A stretch of DNA of 5,599 nucleotides, from contig JAUXBM010000134.1 in NCBI GenBank assembly GCA_030619415.1, positions 1-5,599 of the forward strand, written 5' to 3'. Origin of the DNA: Chlorobiota bacterium (GTDB lineage: Bacteria > Bacteroidota > Bacteroidia > Bacteroidales > F082). The position numbers and the translations under genes were made by a program. The notes beneath the pieces are model-generated. The model searched no databases, was not told the origin of the DNA, and was given only the letters and a program-made list of their open reading frames with translations. Every line of letters begins with the position of its first letter. The stretch's first letter is position 1. Positions 1-5,599 of this stretch are shown here, piece after piece.

Positions 1-117
1 ATATGATGCGTTTGGCATTTTAAAACGCTTCATTTTCAACTTACGACTAATTTTATTTATAGCTATTATTTTCATTTTCAGCGCTATCTGCCAAATGCAC
101 TATATTTTTTGTTAGGC
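1..117 (-). other. Putative attC recombination site, partial
   Basis: On the minus strand the site opens with an R''-like core, GCCTAAC (117-111), followed by A-rich sequence. Two arms are then complementary at 10 of 11 positions: plus-strand TGCCAAATGCA (89-99) and TGCGTTTGGCA (7-17), whose single mismatch can form a G-T wobble. Inside them AGCGCT (80-85 on plus) can pair with the AGCGTT complement (25-30), again with one wobble. The spacing is uneven on the two sides (3 versus 6 nt), and such asymmetry is a normal attC trait. The R'-like GTTRRRY should sit just left of base 1. That would give a total length of roughly 125-135 bp, inside the known attC range. The site is called from sequence and pairing only. 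Confidence 0.5.
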
Positions 118-125
118 AAAGTTAT
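111..125 (+). repeat. Left copy of 15-bp inverted repeat flanking the SEFIR gene
   Basis: The plus strand reads GTTAGGCAAAGTTAT. Its inverted partner at 1226-1240 reads GTTAGGCAAAATTAT on the minus strand, so 14 of 15 bases agree and the first ten are identical. The integron core explains seven bases. The extra AAARTTAT match is not required by the core consensus and may reflect a shared cassette-end sequence or pairing. Confidence 0.75.
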
Positions 126-130
126 TTCTC

Positions 131-1213
131 CTAAATTTCTTGAACGTATTCTTTCTTTAAAACAGCGTCAGGATCATTTTTCGATTTTATATCTGTAATG
201 TGTCTTAATTCAACATTCTTTTTCAGAATTCTAAAACCATCAATGATTTCAACTTTATTACCTTCATGTAAAACACAGGGAATAAGTGAATATGAATTAA
301 ACATTTCAAAACGCTTTTTGAAAATATAAAGGTTTTTTGATGTTGGCTCAGGATTCATTCTATGAATTCTGCTCACAACTAAAAAGATGTCTAAATTAAA
401 GTCCTTTCTCTCTGATTCTAAACGTTTAATTGTATTTTCCATATAATTATTAATATGGACATAATAACCAAATGGTTCTCCTTTTACGTTTCCTTCTACA
501 ATTGATATTCTGAGTTCGTTATTTAAGTCATATTCTCCAAGGTTTGCTATCCAACCCTTAAAAATCTTGATTGCAATCTCTTTATTTGTAAATAGGAGTC
601 CCATTATTGGTGGTTCCTTGTTTTCGTAGTCATGTATATATGCCACGCCTTTCCAACCTGCCTTGTTCCAAAACTCTATATCTATTACTCCAGTAACGAA
701 AAGAGTTCTTCGTTCTTTACTAGGTAATTCTCTTAACTTTCCTAATTCTGGTTTTTTAGTTTTTAATCCTCGTAATCTCCAATATAGTTTGTCAAATTGC
801 TCACTATTACCAATGTTATAGTATGTTGAACCTTGAAGATGGTCAGGTATGAATTTAGAATTTTCACTACTTAGAATTACAGGAATGAATCTTGTATTGA
901 GGGTGCCAGCATTGTATAATTGTTGATAAATCAAATGGCCTTCCCATCTAACACCATGACCAATCCCTTCTTCTTCAATACCCATAACCCGATTGTAATA
1001 TGTCTCTGTGCAAATTAAAAGTACGAAGTCAGCAGTTCTAATATTTGATTCCATCCATCTTGGCCATCCTTCAGGGGGTGATTCTTCATACTGGTCTAAA
1101 ACGCAATCTATGCCTTCTGATCTAAGTCGATTTGATAAATCTAATACTTGATCTTGATGTTTGGTATTATCATGACTGTAACTTATAAATACAATTGGGT
1201 TTTTAGTTTCCAT
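131..1213 (-). CDS. SEFIR-domain protein with uncharacterised C-terminal domain; candidate antiphage effector
   Basis: A 360-residue protein. Residues 6-150 form a SEFIR domain, a relative of TIR. Visible motifs are box 1 VFISYSHD (8-15), the acidic/aromatic stretch DQYEESPPEGWPRWM (40-54), DFVLLICTETY (62-72) and GVRWEGHLIYQQLY (87-100). Glu91 in the RWEG motif is the likely counterpart of the TIR NADase glutamate (inference). Bacterial SEFIR and TIR proteins are known or reported to deplete NAD+ in antiphage defence; activity here is inferred. Residues 170-345 form a second domain with WKGVAYIHDY, GLLFTNKE and ELRISIVEG, rich in predicted beta strands. I do not recognise it; it may sense the trigger. 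There is no signal peptide or membrane segment, so it should be cytosolic. The ATG start follows an A-rich leader without a Shine-Dalgarno sequence. The gene stands alone between integron-like core sites. Domain call strong, role moderate. Confidence 0.9.
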   Translation of the reverse strand: METKNPIVFISYSHDNTKHQDQVLDLSNRLRSEGIDCVLDQYEESPPEGWPRWMESNIRTADFVLLICTETYYNRVMGIEEEGIGHGVRWEGHLIYQQLYNAGTLNTRFIPVILSSENSKFIPDHLQGSTYYNIGNSEQFDKLYWRLRGLKTKKPELGKLRELPSKERRTLFVTGVIDIEFWNKAGWKGVAYIHDYENKEPPIMGLLFTNKEIAIKIFKGWIANLGEYDLNNELRISIVEGNVKGEPFGYYVHINNYMENTIKRLESERKDFNLDIFLVVSRIHRMNPEPTSKNLYIFKKRFEMFNSYSLIPCVLHEGNKVEIIDGFRILKKNVELRHITDIKSKNDPDAVLKKEYVQEI

Positions 1214-1225
1214 TTTTTTTGTTTT

Positions 1226-1240
1226 ATAATTTTGCCTAAC
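1226..1240 (-). repeat. Right copy of 15-bp inverted repeat flanking the SEFIR gene
   Basis: The minus strand reads GTTAGGCAAAATTAT and partners the repeat at 111-125 with one mismatch. It overlaps the short leader of the SEFIR gene, so the end of the repeat lies 12 nt before the ATG. The match stops abruptly after 15 bases on the inner side and after the initial G on the outer side. Confidence 0.75.
1234..1240 (-). other. Integron-like core site (R' type, GTTAGGC) at the 5' cassette boundary
   Basis: GTTAGGC on the minus strand matches GTTRRRY, the box in which integron integrases cut after the first G. It lies 20 nt upstream of the SEFIR start codon and mirrors the GCCTAAC found 13 nt after that gene's stop. 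A seven-base match alone means little; the value lies in its position and pairing with the other boundary. Confidence 0.5.
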
Positions 1241-1326
1241 TCCTTATATCAGAACAAAACATACCGTTTTACAGCGAAAATATCCGTTAATGATGGCTGC
1301 AATTAATATCAATCCATCGGCGGGGT
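1241..1326. other. Junction spacer between protease gene and cassette boundary
   Basis: These 86 bases separate the protease stop codon from the GTTAGGC boundary. If the neighbour were also a cassette, an attC would be expected here. The closest thing to an upstream core is CATTAAC (1292-1286, minus), which departs from RYYYAAC, and the 59 bp from there to GTTAGGC shows no good palindrome. An attI site or a chance secondary target is equally possible. TATGTTTTG (1263-1255, minus) resembles the Bacteroidota -7 element TAnnTTTG with one deviation, but I see no matching -33 element, so a promoter is only weakly suggested. No convincing terminator hairpin is present. Confidence 0.35.
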
Positions 1327-2358
1327 TTATTTAAAAAACCGTTCCACATCAAAACCTTCTTTTTCGAATTGCGACCGGTTTTTGGAAAAGAAATGCATGA
1401 TCTCATCTACGGTTACGTTGAATGTAATTCCGTATTTGATTGTCTTTCTAAAATCAACATATAAGTCGCCTTTATATGGATCTTCTGGATTTATAAATTC
1501 TGGTGATTCTTTGCCGGGTTTTGTATAAAATACCCTTTCGGCAGCCGCCGAACTGGCAATGCCCACCCATTCAAAATTCGGTGCACCATCACGAATAGCC
1601 ACCACGGGAGCTCCGCTAATACCTCGATTGTAAAGTGCATCTGTTAAAAACCTTCCTTTTCCAGTTCTGGTGGGCTTGGTAACGATGGCCCGTGTAACCA
1701 TTAAATTGCCCACCGGGAAACCCATTACATAAACAACGGTTCCCCAGTCGAGGTCTTTCGATTTACCTACCGGAAAATTCATCACAGCCGGTGGCTCTAC
1801 ATGGTCGTGCAATTCTTTCTTCAGAAAGGCGATATCCCGGCTTGCATCGCTGACGACAATTTCAACAGCTTCACCCTCCGGTAAATCGTTGATGTAATTT
1901 TGCTGTTTAATCTTTATCGACAGCACCTGGATTGCTCCCTGTCCATCCTGGTAACGTGCAACAAGGGTATCCGGGAAATCGACAACGTGGGCACAAGTGA
2001 GCATACCTGCCAATCCACCATCATAGTACACAACAATGGCTGTACCGCTTACCGACTCATTGGTCACGCTGCTACCAATGGCTTCATTCTTCAATACCGA
2101 TTCCGTCAATTGATTTATATCAACATTGTTACCGGGTGGAAATACATAGGACATATAAAAAGCAAGGCAATCCAGCTTTTTAACAGTCGTTGACAGATAA
2201 TCCAGTTCTTTCGAAATATCCTTTACAGGAAACTCGCTGTCGTATCGATTGTTTGGTTCCGGAATGGGTTTTTGTACAGCCTGCTGCTGCGATGCGCTAC
2301 AGGAAATTAATAAGGATAGGCAATAAAGGGAAACAGTATGTAATATCCTGTATTTCAT
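1327..2358 (-). CDS. Trypsin-like serine protease, lipoprotein
   Basis: A 343-residue protein with a type II (lipoprotein) signal: MKYR, a hydrophobic core, then lipobox LISC with Cys20 as the lipidated residue. No acidic residues follow Cys20 (CSASQQQ), so it lacks the usual Bacteroidota surface-export tag and probably faces the periplasm. Residues 100-275 look like a chymotrypsin-fold peptidase. The apparent triad is His124 in TCAHVV, Asp175 in SRDIAFL and Ser248 in GISGAP, all intact. Residues 21-99 form a leader region of unknown role, and the tail after 290 contains no PDZ domain, so this is not a standard DegP/HtrA. Substrate unknown; protein quality control or processing in the envelope is a guess. 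The start is ATG, 49 nt after the upstream dehydrogenase gene, so co-transcription is possible. GC is clearly higher than in the SEFIR gene (28 of 60 in 1681-1740, versus 15 of 60 in 181-240). Confidence 0.85.
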   Translation of the reverse strand: MKYRILHTVSLYCLSLLISCSASQQQAVQKPIPEPNNRYDSEFPVKDISKELDYLSTTVKKLDCLAFYMSYVFPPGNNVDINQLTESVLKNEAIGSSVTNESVSGTAIVVYYDGGLAGMLTCAHVVDFPDTLVARYQDGQGAIQVLSIKIKQQNYINDLPEGEAVEIVVSDASRDIAFLKKELHDHVEPPAVMNFPVGKSKDLDWGTVVYVMGFPVGNLMVTRAIVTKPTRTGKGRFLTDALYNRGISGAPVVAIRDGAPNFEWVGIASSAAAERVFYTKPGKESPEFINPEDPYKGDLYVDFRKTIKYGITFNVTVDEIMHFFSKNRSQFEKEGFDVERFFK

Positions 2359-2407
2359 ATCGGCTTGGCTATGTGTACTGCGTTATTTTTTTATGCCGTT
2401 ATTTCAT

Positions 2408-3727
2408 TTATTCAATTATTCTCTTTCGATGATTATACTTTATCCCAAATTCCTCAAGTTCTTCAAGAACAGGATTGTATATCTCCGGGTAGATAGGTAA
2501 TACTGAACCTCTCAATGTTATCTTTCCTTCTAATATCAATCTTGTTGAAATTGCTACAGGTAATGAAACAGTCCTTGCCATTGCACTGTCACCTTCAGGG
2601 ATTCCATTAACGACCATTGTTGATGACCATTTTTCCCTTTTGCCGTTAAAATCAACTATAATATCATCATGAATTATCGCCATATCTTTTTCGTTCGATT
2701 GATACGACATTTTTTTCAGCATCAAATCAACCAGCACATCTACATTTGAGCCTTTGTCAATAACTATTTGTTTGTCTTCGAAGAACCCCAGCCATCTTAA
2801 CCTATTGATAAAATCATCATTTGTTTCGAGATTAAAATAATTGGCAATTGCCTCTGCTCCATCTTTCGATGAGTTTACAAGGCGACTTAAAAACTCATTA
2901 TATGTCAGATTTTCATAATTATTAATAGTTTGATAATCCAATAGGTTCAGCTTCATGAACTTTCTTATTGTATTACACCAGCCTGTAAACCTGAGAAGGC
3001 CTCTGTAGAAACTTACATCATCATCAAGCCCGTATGGTTCTTTATATACTGCACATGTTCTGTTGGGATAGGTTTCAAATGTTCCGAGACCATCAAGGTC
3101 AACAACCCTGAAATGATCAAAAAGATTTTTCGCCTCGATAATTTTACCTTCCCTGATATATTCTCCGGAAGCCATAGCTGATTTCATCAATCCCTTTGGG
3201 TTCCACGAAAACTTGTAGCCAAAAGGGTTTCTGTTATCTTCAAACGAGGGCAACCCTGCGCCATAAGAATCAAGGCTTATCACTTTGCCTCCTTTTCTTT
3301 TAATTTCATCAAGTGACTTTTTAATGCCCATGTGATCAATACCCGGATCTTCACCGATTTCGTTTAAGATTATTACACCTGCCTTTTTAGCCTCATCATC
3401 CATTGCTGTTACTTCGGGAATTGTAAAATCTGTATGTATCATATGCTTTTTGTGCTTAATACATATCTTAGTTGATTCTACCTGAAAGGCAGGAGGGATA
3501 AAATTTACAACCAAATCAGCCTGGGGAACCATTTTGTCGAGCTTCTCAAAATCCGTAGCATCCCACTGAATGACAGTAGTATTTTCTCTTCCTCCAATTA
3601 TTGCATGGGCTTTTGATACAGTTCTTGTAGCAATAATTACATGATAATTGCATCTATCCAAAAAATAATCCACTGCTGGTTTAACTACCATTCCGGCACC
3701 TAAAATCAATATTTTCTTTTTGTCCAT
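2408..3727 (-). CDS. Saccharopine dehydrogenase-like oxidoreductase (Lys9 type)
   Basis: A 439-residue protein, close to the usual length of the glutamate-forming saccharopine dehydrogenases. The N-terminus is a Rossmann fold with the dinucleotide loop GAGMVVKP (10-17), followed by DLVVNFIPP (71-79). The family landmarks GEDPGIDHM (125-133) and YGAGLPSFEDNRNPFGYKFSW (155-175) mark the substrate-binding half. Near the end MARTVSLPVAISTRLILEGK (383-402) matches the conserved closing helix region. The known family reaction is saccharopine + NAD(P)+ + water giving glutamate and 2-aminoadipate semialdehyde, in lysine degradation or fungal lysine synthesis. No lysine-ketoglutarate reductase lies nearby, and some homologues act on carboxynorspermidine, so the exact substrate is not certain. 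It should be cytosolic. The start is ATG after an A-rich stretch lacking a clear Shine-Dalgarno sequence. Confidence 0.85.
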   Translation of the reverse strand: MDKKKILILGAGMVVKPAVDYFLDRCNYHVIIATRTVSKAHAIIGGRENTTVIQWDATDFEKLDKMVPQADLVVNFIPPAFQVESTKICIKHKKHMIHTDFTIPEVTAMDDEAKKAGVIILNEIGEDPGIDHMGIKKSLDEIKRKGGKVISLDSYGAGLPSFEDNRNPFGYKFSWNPKGLMKSAMASGEYIREGKIIEAKNLFDHFRVVDLDGLGTFETYPNRTCAVYKEPYGLDDDVSFYRGLLRFTGWCNTIRKFMKLNLLDYQTINNYENLTYNEFLSRLVNSSKDGAEAIANYFNLETNDDFINRLRWLGFFEDKQIVIDKGSNVDVLVDLMLKKMSYQSNEKDMAIIHDDIIVDFNGKREKWSSTMVVNGIPEGDSAMARTVSLPVAISTRLILEGKITLRGSVLPIYPEIYNPVLEELEEFGIKYNHRKRIIE

Positions 3728-3812
3728 AATTGGGTTTCTTAAAGTTGATCAATTACTATTATTATTTAGTTTTAAGTATCTACTACTTTATGTTTGCCAA
3801 CAGTTGAATAAA
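3728..3812. other. Intergenic leader of the dehydrogenase gene
   Basis: An 85-bp AT-rich gap between the permease stop and the dehydrogenase start. It is long enough for a promoter. On the minus strand TTGGCA is followed 16 nt later by TACTTA, which fits neither the sigma-70 -10 box nor the Bacteroidota TAnnTTTG well. A perfect 8-bp palindrome, TTGATCAA (3745-3752), lies about 18 nt before the ATG and could be an operator, but it is short enough to occur by chance. I see no terminator hairpin for the permease. Confidence 0.25.
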
Positions 3813-4619
3813 CTAAAGGTCTCGTTTTCGCAATACCAAATATACAACTCCGATGAAAACCACACTGTAGATAAGGCAAGTAATTGTATCAGGAATAGAA
3901 ATATACTCACGGAAGTTGATACTAAATAATTTCATCAATGATGAATTTGGCGTATCGATAATATTCCGCATCGAAACAAAAGGGAGGTAAGGCGAAACCG
4001 ATTCGGGCAAACTGTACGGCAGGATCAGTTCGGCAATATAATAGATTATTAATACCGCAACAGAAAGGATCGGCCCCTTTACCAGGAAGGCAATCATGAG
4101 GCACAATGCACAAAATGTAAACATTTCGAGCAGGTAAGCCGGCAGGAAATGAAAATATTCGAAGAACAATGAAATACTGATTTGCTCCGAATTTTTAAGT
4201 CCAAGAATCGTCCCCGAAAGGAAGATAATGAGCGTAGCAAATAAGCTGAGATTGAAAATAAAAAGCACTTTCGAAAAAAGAAATTCAGTACGGCTAAGCC
4301 CGTTCATCACATTTTGCCGGATGGTGCGAAAAGTGAACTCACGTGTGACAAAGATAATCACCATTAGTGCCATGATTAATTTAATCACATCCAATCCCCC
4401 CAGGAAGGTAAGGTTATGCCATACCAACGGAAACTCGTATAAAGAAAAGGTCGGGATTTGCATGGCCGTCTGTGTACTGGCCTCTTTTACCACATTGTTC
4501 AGAACCCATTCTGAAGCAAACAGTATCATAAAAATCAACCCCAGGTACATCAGGCCCAACACCCAGAATGTTTTGCTGAAGAAATATTTTTTAAAATCTA
4601 TTTTAAGGAGACTAAGCAT
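3813..4619 (-). CDS. ABC-2 type transporter permease
   Basis: An integral membrane protein of 268 residues from the ATG at 4619. About six membrane helices are visible: near 19-40, 72-92, 117-140, 158-180, 183-201 and 246-263. The cytoplasmic stretch REFTFRTIRQNVMNGLSRTEF (93-113) after the second helix is typical of ABC-2 permeases that pair with DrrA/BcrA-type ATPases. The C-terminus RKRDL is common in Bacteroidota members. A longer reading frame opens with TTG at 4655 and adds 12 polar residues (KNIFSNYYPTT). I prefer the ATG because it puts the hydrophilic start MLSLLKIDFKKY in the usual position and gives the tight ATGCTTAG overlap with the ATPase stop. Known family roles are export of drugs, peptides or lipids; the cargo here is unknown. 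Confidence 0.85.
   Translation of the reverse strand: MLSLLKIDFKKYFFSKTFWVLGLMYLGLIFMILFASEWVLNNVVKEASTQTAMQIPTFSLYEFPLVWHNLTFLGGLDVIKLIMALMVIIFVTREFTFRTIRQNVMNGLSRTEFLFSKVLFIFNLSLFATLIIFLSGTILGLKNSEQISISLFFEYFHFLPAYLLEMFTFCALCLMIAFLVKGPILSVAVLIIYYIAELILPYSLPESVSPYLPFVSMRNIIDTPNSSLMKLFSINFREYISIPDTITCLIYSVVFIGVVYLVLRKRDL
4612..4619 (-). promoter_or_regulatory. Stop/start overlap coupling the ATPase and permease genes
   Basis: On the minus strand ATGCTTAG contains the permease ATG (4619-4617) and the ATPase TAG stop (4614-4612) in different frames. The sequence just upstream of the ATG has no Shine-Dalgarno-like purine run. Reinitiation by ribosomes finishing the ATPase is therefore the likely way the permease is translated, which would keep the two subunits in step. 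Confidence 0.6.
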
Positions 4620-5514
4620 GGTTGTCGGATAGTAATTCGAGAAAATATTTTTCAAGTGTTCTTGTACGCTGGGCCAGATGTGTGAGGTAAATTCCCTTAT
4701 CAGAAAGGTACTTATTCATCTCATCGGCCCGTAACTCTTTTGCCAAAGTGGCAATAAGCAAGCCTTTGTCATTGTGAACTTCAGAAACATCTTCATGTTG
4801 TTCAAGCTGTAATCGCAACAAATCCATATTATTAGCTGCCAGTTCAAATGAGGTTGTCGCACTCAGCGCTTCTTTTACACTGCCTTCGCCAAGCTTCTTG
4901 CCTTTTTCGAGAATAACCACATGTGTACACACTTTTTGCACTTCATCAAGCAGATGGCTGGCGAGCAAAACTGTTGTACCCTCCTCGCCTATTTTAATGA
5001 TCAGTTCCCTGATTTCGGCAATACCCTGCGGATCGAGGCCATTGGTCGGTTCATCAAGGATCAATACCTCTGGCTGTCCTAACAGTGCTGCAGCCAATGC
5101 CAGGCGCTGTTTCATCCCAAGTGAGTAGGTTTTAAATTTGTGGTTTTTGCGTTCAGTCAGGCCTACTGTTTTCAACACACCATCAATATAATCGTACGAG
5201 ATGTTTTTAATGTCGGCGACAATCTGAAGATTCCTGACCGCTGATAAATAAGGGTAAAAAATGGGAACTTCCAACAATGCGCCCACCCGTTTTCTTTGCA
5301 AATTTGTAGGTTCCTCACCAAACCAAAAATACGCTCCACTGTCTGCTTTCAAAATATCGAGCAAAATACCAAGTGTGGTGGTTTTGCCACTGCCATTCGG
5401 TCCGAGAATGCCACACACCTCACCCTTGTTTACAGTAAGCGAAAAATTACTGAGCGCCATTAAACTACCGTACGACTTTGTAAGGTTTCTGATATCAAGA
5501 ACTGGTGTGCCCAA
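4612..5514 (-). CDS. ABC transporter ATP-binding protein (DrrA/BcrA-like)
   Basis: A 300-residue cytoplasmic ATPase. Visible motifs in order: Walker A GPNGSGKTT (38-46), signature YSLGMKQRL (130-138), Walker B LILDEPTNGLDP (151-162) and switch His187 in ASHLLDE. The Q-loop position carries Glu82 in GALLEVPIFYPYL instead of glutamine. That is a known trait of the BcrA-like subfamily, whose better-known members give bacteriocin or bacitracin immunity. Residues 220-300 form the accessory C-terminal domain seen in this class. It should dimerise and drive the permease encoded directly downstream. The start is TTG (5514): the next upstream in-frame stop is at 5544-5542, no ATG or GTG lies between, and the first internal ATG would remove the start of the fold. 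The cargo cannot be read from the sequence. Confidence 0.9.
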   Translation of the reverse strand: MGTPVLDIRNLTKSYGSLMALSNFSLTVNKGEVCGILGPNGSGKTTTLGILLDILKADSGAYFWFGEEPTNLQRKRVGALLEVPIFYPYLSAVRNLQIVADIKNISYDYIDGVLKTVGLTERKNHKFKTYSLGMKQRLALAAALLGQPEVLILDEPTNGLDPQGIAEIRELIIKIGEEGTTVLLASHLLDEVQKVCTHVVILEKGKKLGEGSVKEALSATTSFELAANNMDLLRLQLEQHEDVSEVHNDKGLLIATLAKELRADEMNKYLSDKGIYLTHLAQRTRTLEKYFLELLSDNHA

Positions 5515-5526
5515 ATTGAATTGACT

Positions 5527-5541
5527 AATGTTTGTTGCTAA
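5527..5541 (+). repeat. 15-bp direct repeat upstream of the ABC genes, copy 1
   Basis: The plus strand reads AATGTTTGTTGCTAA. It recurs at 5585-5599 as AATGTCTGTTGCTAA, identical at 14 of 15 positions with a 58-bp offset. This copy ends 12 nt before the TTG start of the ATPase gene, in its leader. It could be a regulator-binding site or a remnant of a local duplication. Confidence 0.6.
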
Positions 5542-5584
5542 TTAAAACGATATTCTTCTGAAACGATTACAATATTACTTAAAA

Positions 5585-5599
5585 AATGTCTGTTGCTAA
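5585..5599 (+). repeat. 15-bp direct repeat upstream of the ABC genes, copy 2 (at window edge)
   Basis: AATGTCTGTTGCTAA matches copy 1 with one substitution. The window ends at its last base, so the match may continue and further copies may follow. Between the copies, AAACGAT also occurs twice (5545-5551 and 5561-5567), 16 bp apart. No full Bacteroidota promoter (TTTG plus TAnnTTTG) can be placed here; TAATATTG (5577-5570, minus) is a one-mismatch -7 candidate whose -33 would fall outside. Confidence 0.55.

Larger units (their letters stand above)
1..1240 (-). mobile_element. Probable integron-type gene cassette carrying the SEFIR gene (left end cut by window)
   Basis: Read on the minus strand, the unit begins with GTTAGGC (1240-1234), which fits GTTRRRY. 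The ATG follows after 20 nt, and a single gene fills almost all of it. The TAG stop is followed 13 nt later by GCCTAAC (117-111), which fits RYYYAAC, and then by a long self-complementary tail. This is the known plan of an integron cassette: short leader, one ORF, attC at the 3' end in the same orientation. Cassettes often carry promoterless accessory genes, including defence genes. No integrase is in the window and the second core site of the attC would lie beyond base 1. An alternative is a small element bounded by inverted repeats. However, no transposase and no flanking target duplication are visible (flanks end in TTTTT on the left and begin with TCCTT on the right). Confidence 0.55.

Noticed and set aside
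8..28. Hairpin GCGTTT / AAACGC as a terminator for the SEFIR gene
   Set aside because: The stem is only six pairs with a nine-base loop, no clear U run follows on the minus strand, and the same bases fit better as part of the long attC-like fold.
131..1213. Low GC of the SEFIR gene as proof of horizontal transfer
   Set aside because: The contrast with the protease gene is real (15 versus 28 GC in sampled 60-base lines), but parts of the dehydrogenase gene are just as AT-rich (15 of 60 in 2881-2940), so composition alone is not decisive.
111..1240. Insertion sequence or other transposon bounded by the inverted repeats
   Set aside because: The only gene inside is a SEFIR protein with no transposase motifs, and the bases outside the two repeats do not form a target-site duplication.
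131..2358. Protease and SEFIR genes as a two-gene defence system
   Set aside because: Protease-effector pairs exist in immunity, but this protease is a lipoprotein expected in the periplasm while the SEFIR protein is cytosolic, and a cassette boundary lies between them.
4228..4632. Open frame of 134 codons on the plus strand
   Set aside because: It lies antisense to the permease gene, has no recognisable domain, and its composition mirrors the hydrophobic codons of the opposite strand.
4620..4655. A 12-codon N-terminal extension of the permease opening with TTG
   Set aside because: The ATG at 4619 gives a better permease N-terminus and a tight start/stop overlap. The extension lies wholly inside the ATPase gene and has no ribosome-binding sequence.

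Overview
The window holds five protein genes, all on the minus strand and closely spaced. In order of transcription they are an ABC transporter ATPase, its membrane permease, a saccharopine-dehydrogenase-like oxidoreductase, a trypsin-like serine protease lipoprotein, and a SEFIR-domain protein. The sequence suggests a Bacteroidota bacterium. The support is protein style (a lipoprotein signal ending in LISC, an ABC-2 permease ending in RKRDL), AT-rich spacers, and starts with A-rich leaders instead of clear Shine-Dalgarno sequences. This placement is an inference; no rRNA or marker gene is present.

Layout, right to left. Positions 5515-5599 are an AT-rich leader with two copies of a 15-bp direct repeat, one of them at the window edge. 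Positions 4612-5514 and 3813-4619 are a DrrA/BcrA-type ATPase and a six-helix permease. They are coupled by an 8-base stop/start overlap and probably form one exporter. Positions 2408-3727 encode a Lys9-type saccharopine dehydrogenase-like enzyme. Positions 1327-2358 encode a lipid-anchored serine protease with an intact His/Asp/Ser triad. Positions 131-1213 encode a SEFIR protein with a C-terminal domain that I cannot name.

The most interesting part is the left 1.24 kb. The SEFIR gene is closely bracketed by GTTAGGC, 20 nt before its start codon, and GCCTAAC, 13 nt after its stop codon. These match the integron core-site consensus (GTTRRRY and RYYYAAC) in the correct order for a gene cassette. 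The GCCTAAC is followed by about 110 nt with imperfect self-complementarity, as expected of an attC recombination site that runs off the left edge. I read this as a probable integron-type cassette carrying a candidate antiphage (SEFIR, TIR-like) gene, next to ordinary chromosomal genes. No integrase gene is present, and the far end of the attC lies outside the window, so the reading is testable but not proven.

The other genes look like normal chromosomal housekeeping or envelope functions. Apart from the coupled ABC pair, I see no evidence that they work together.
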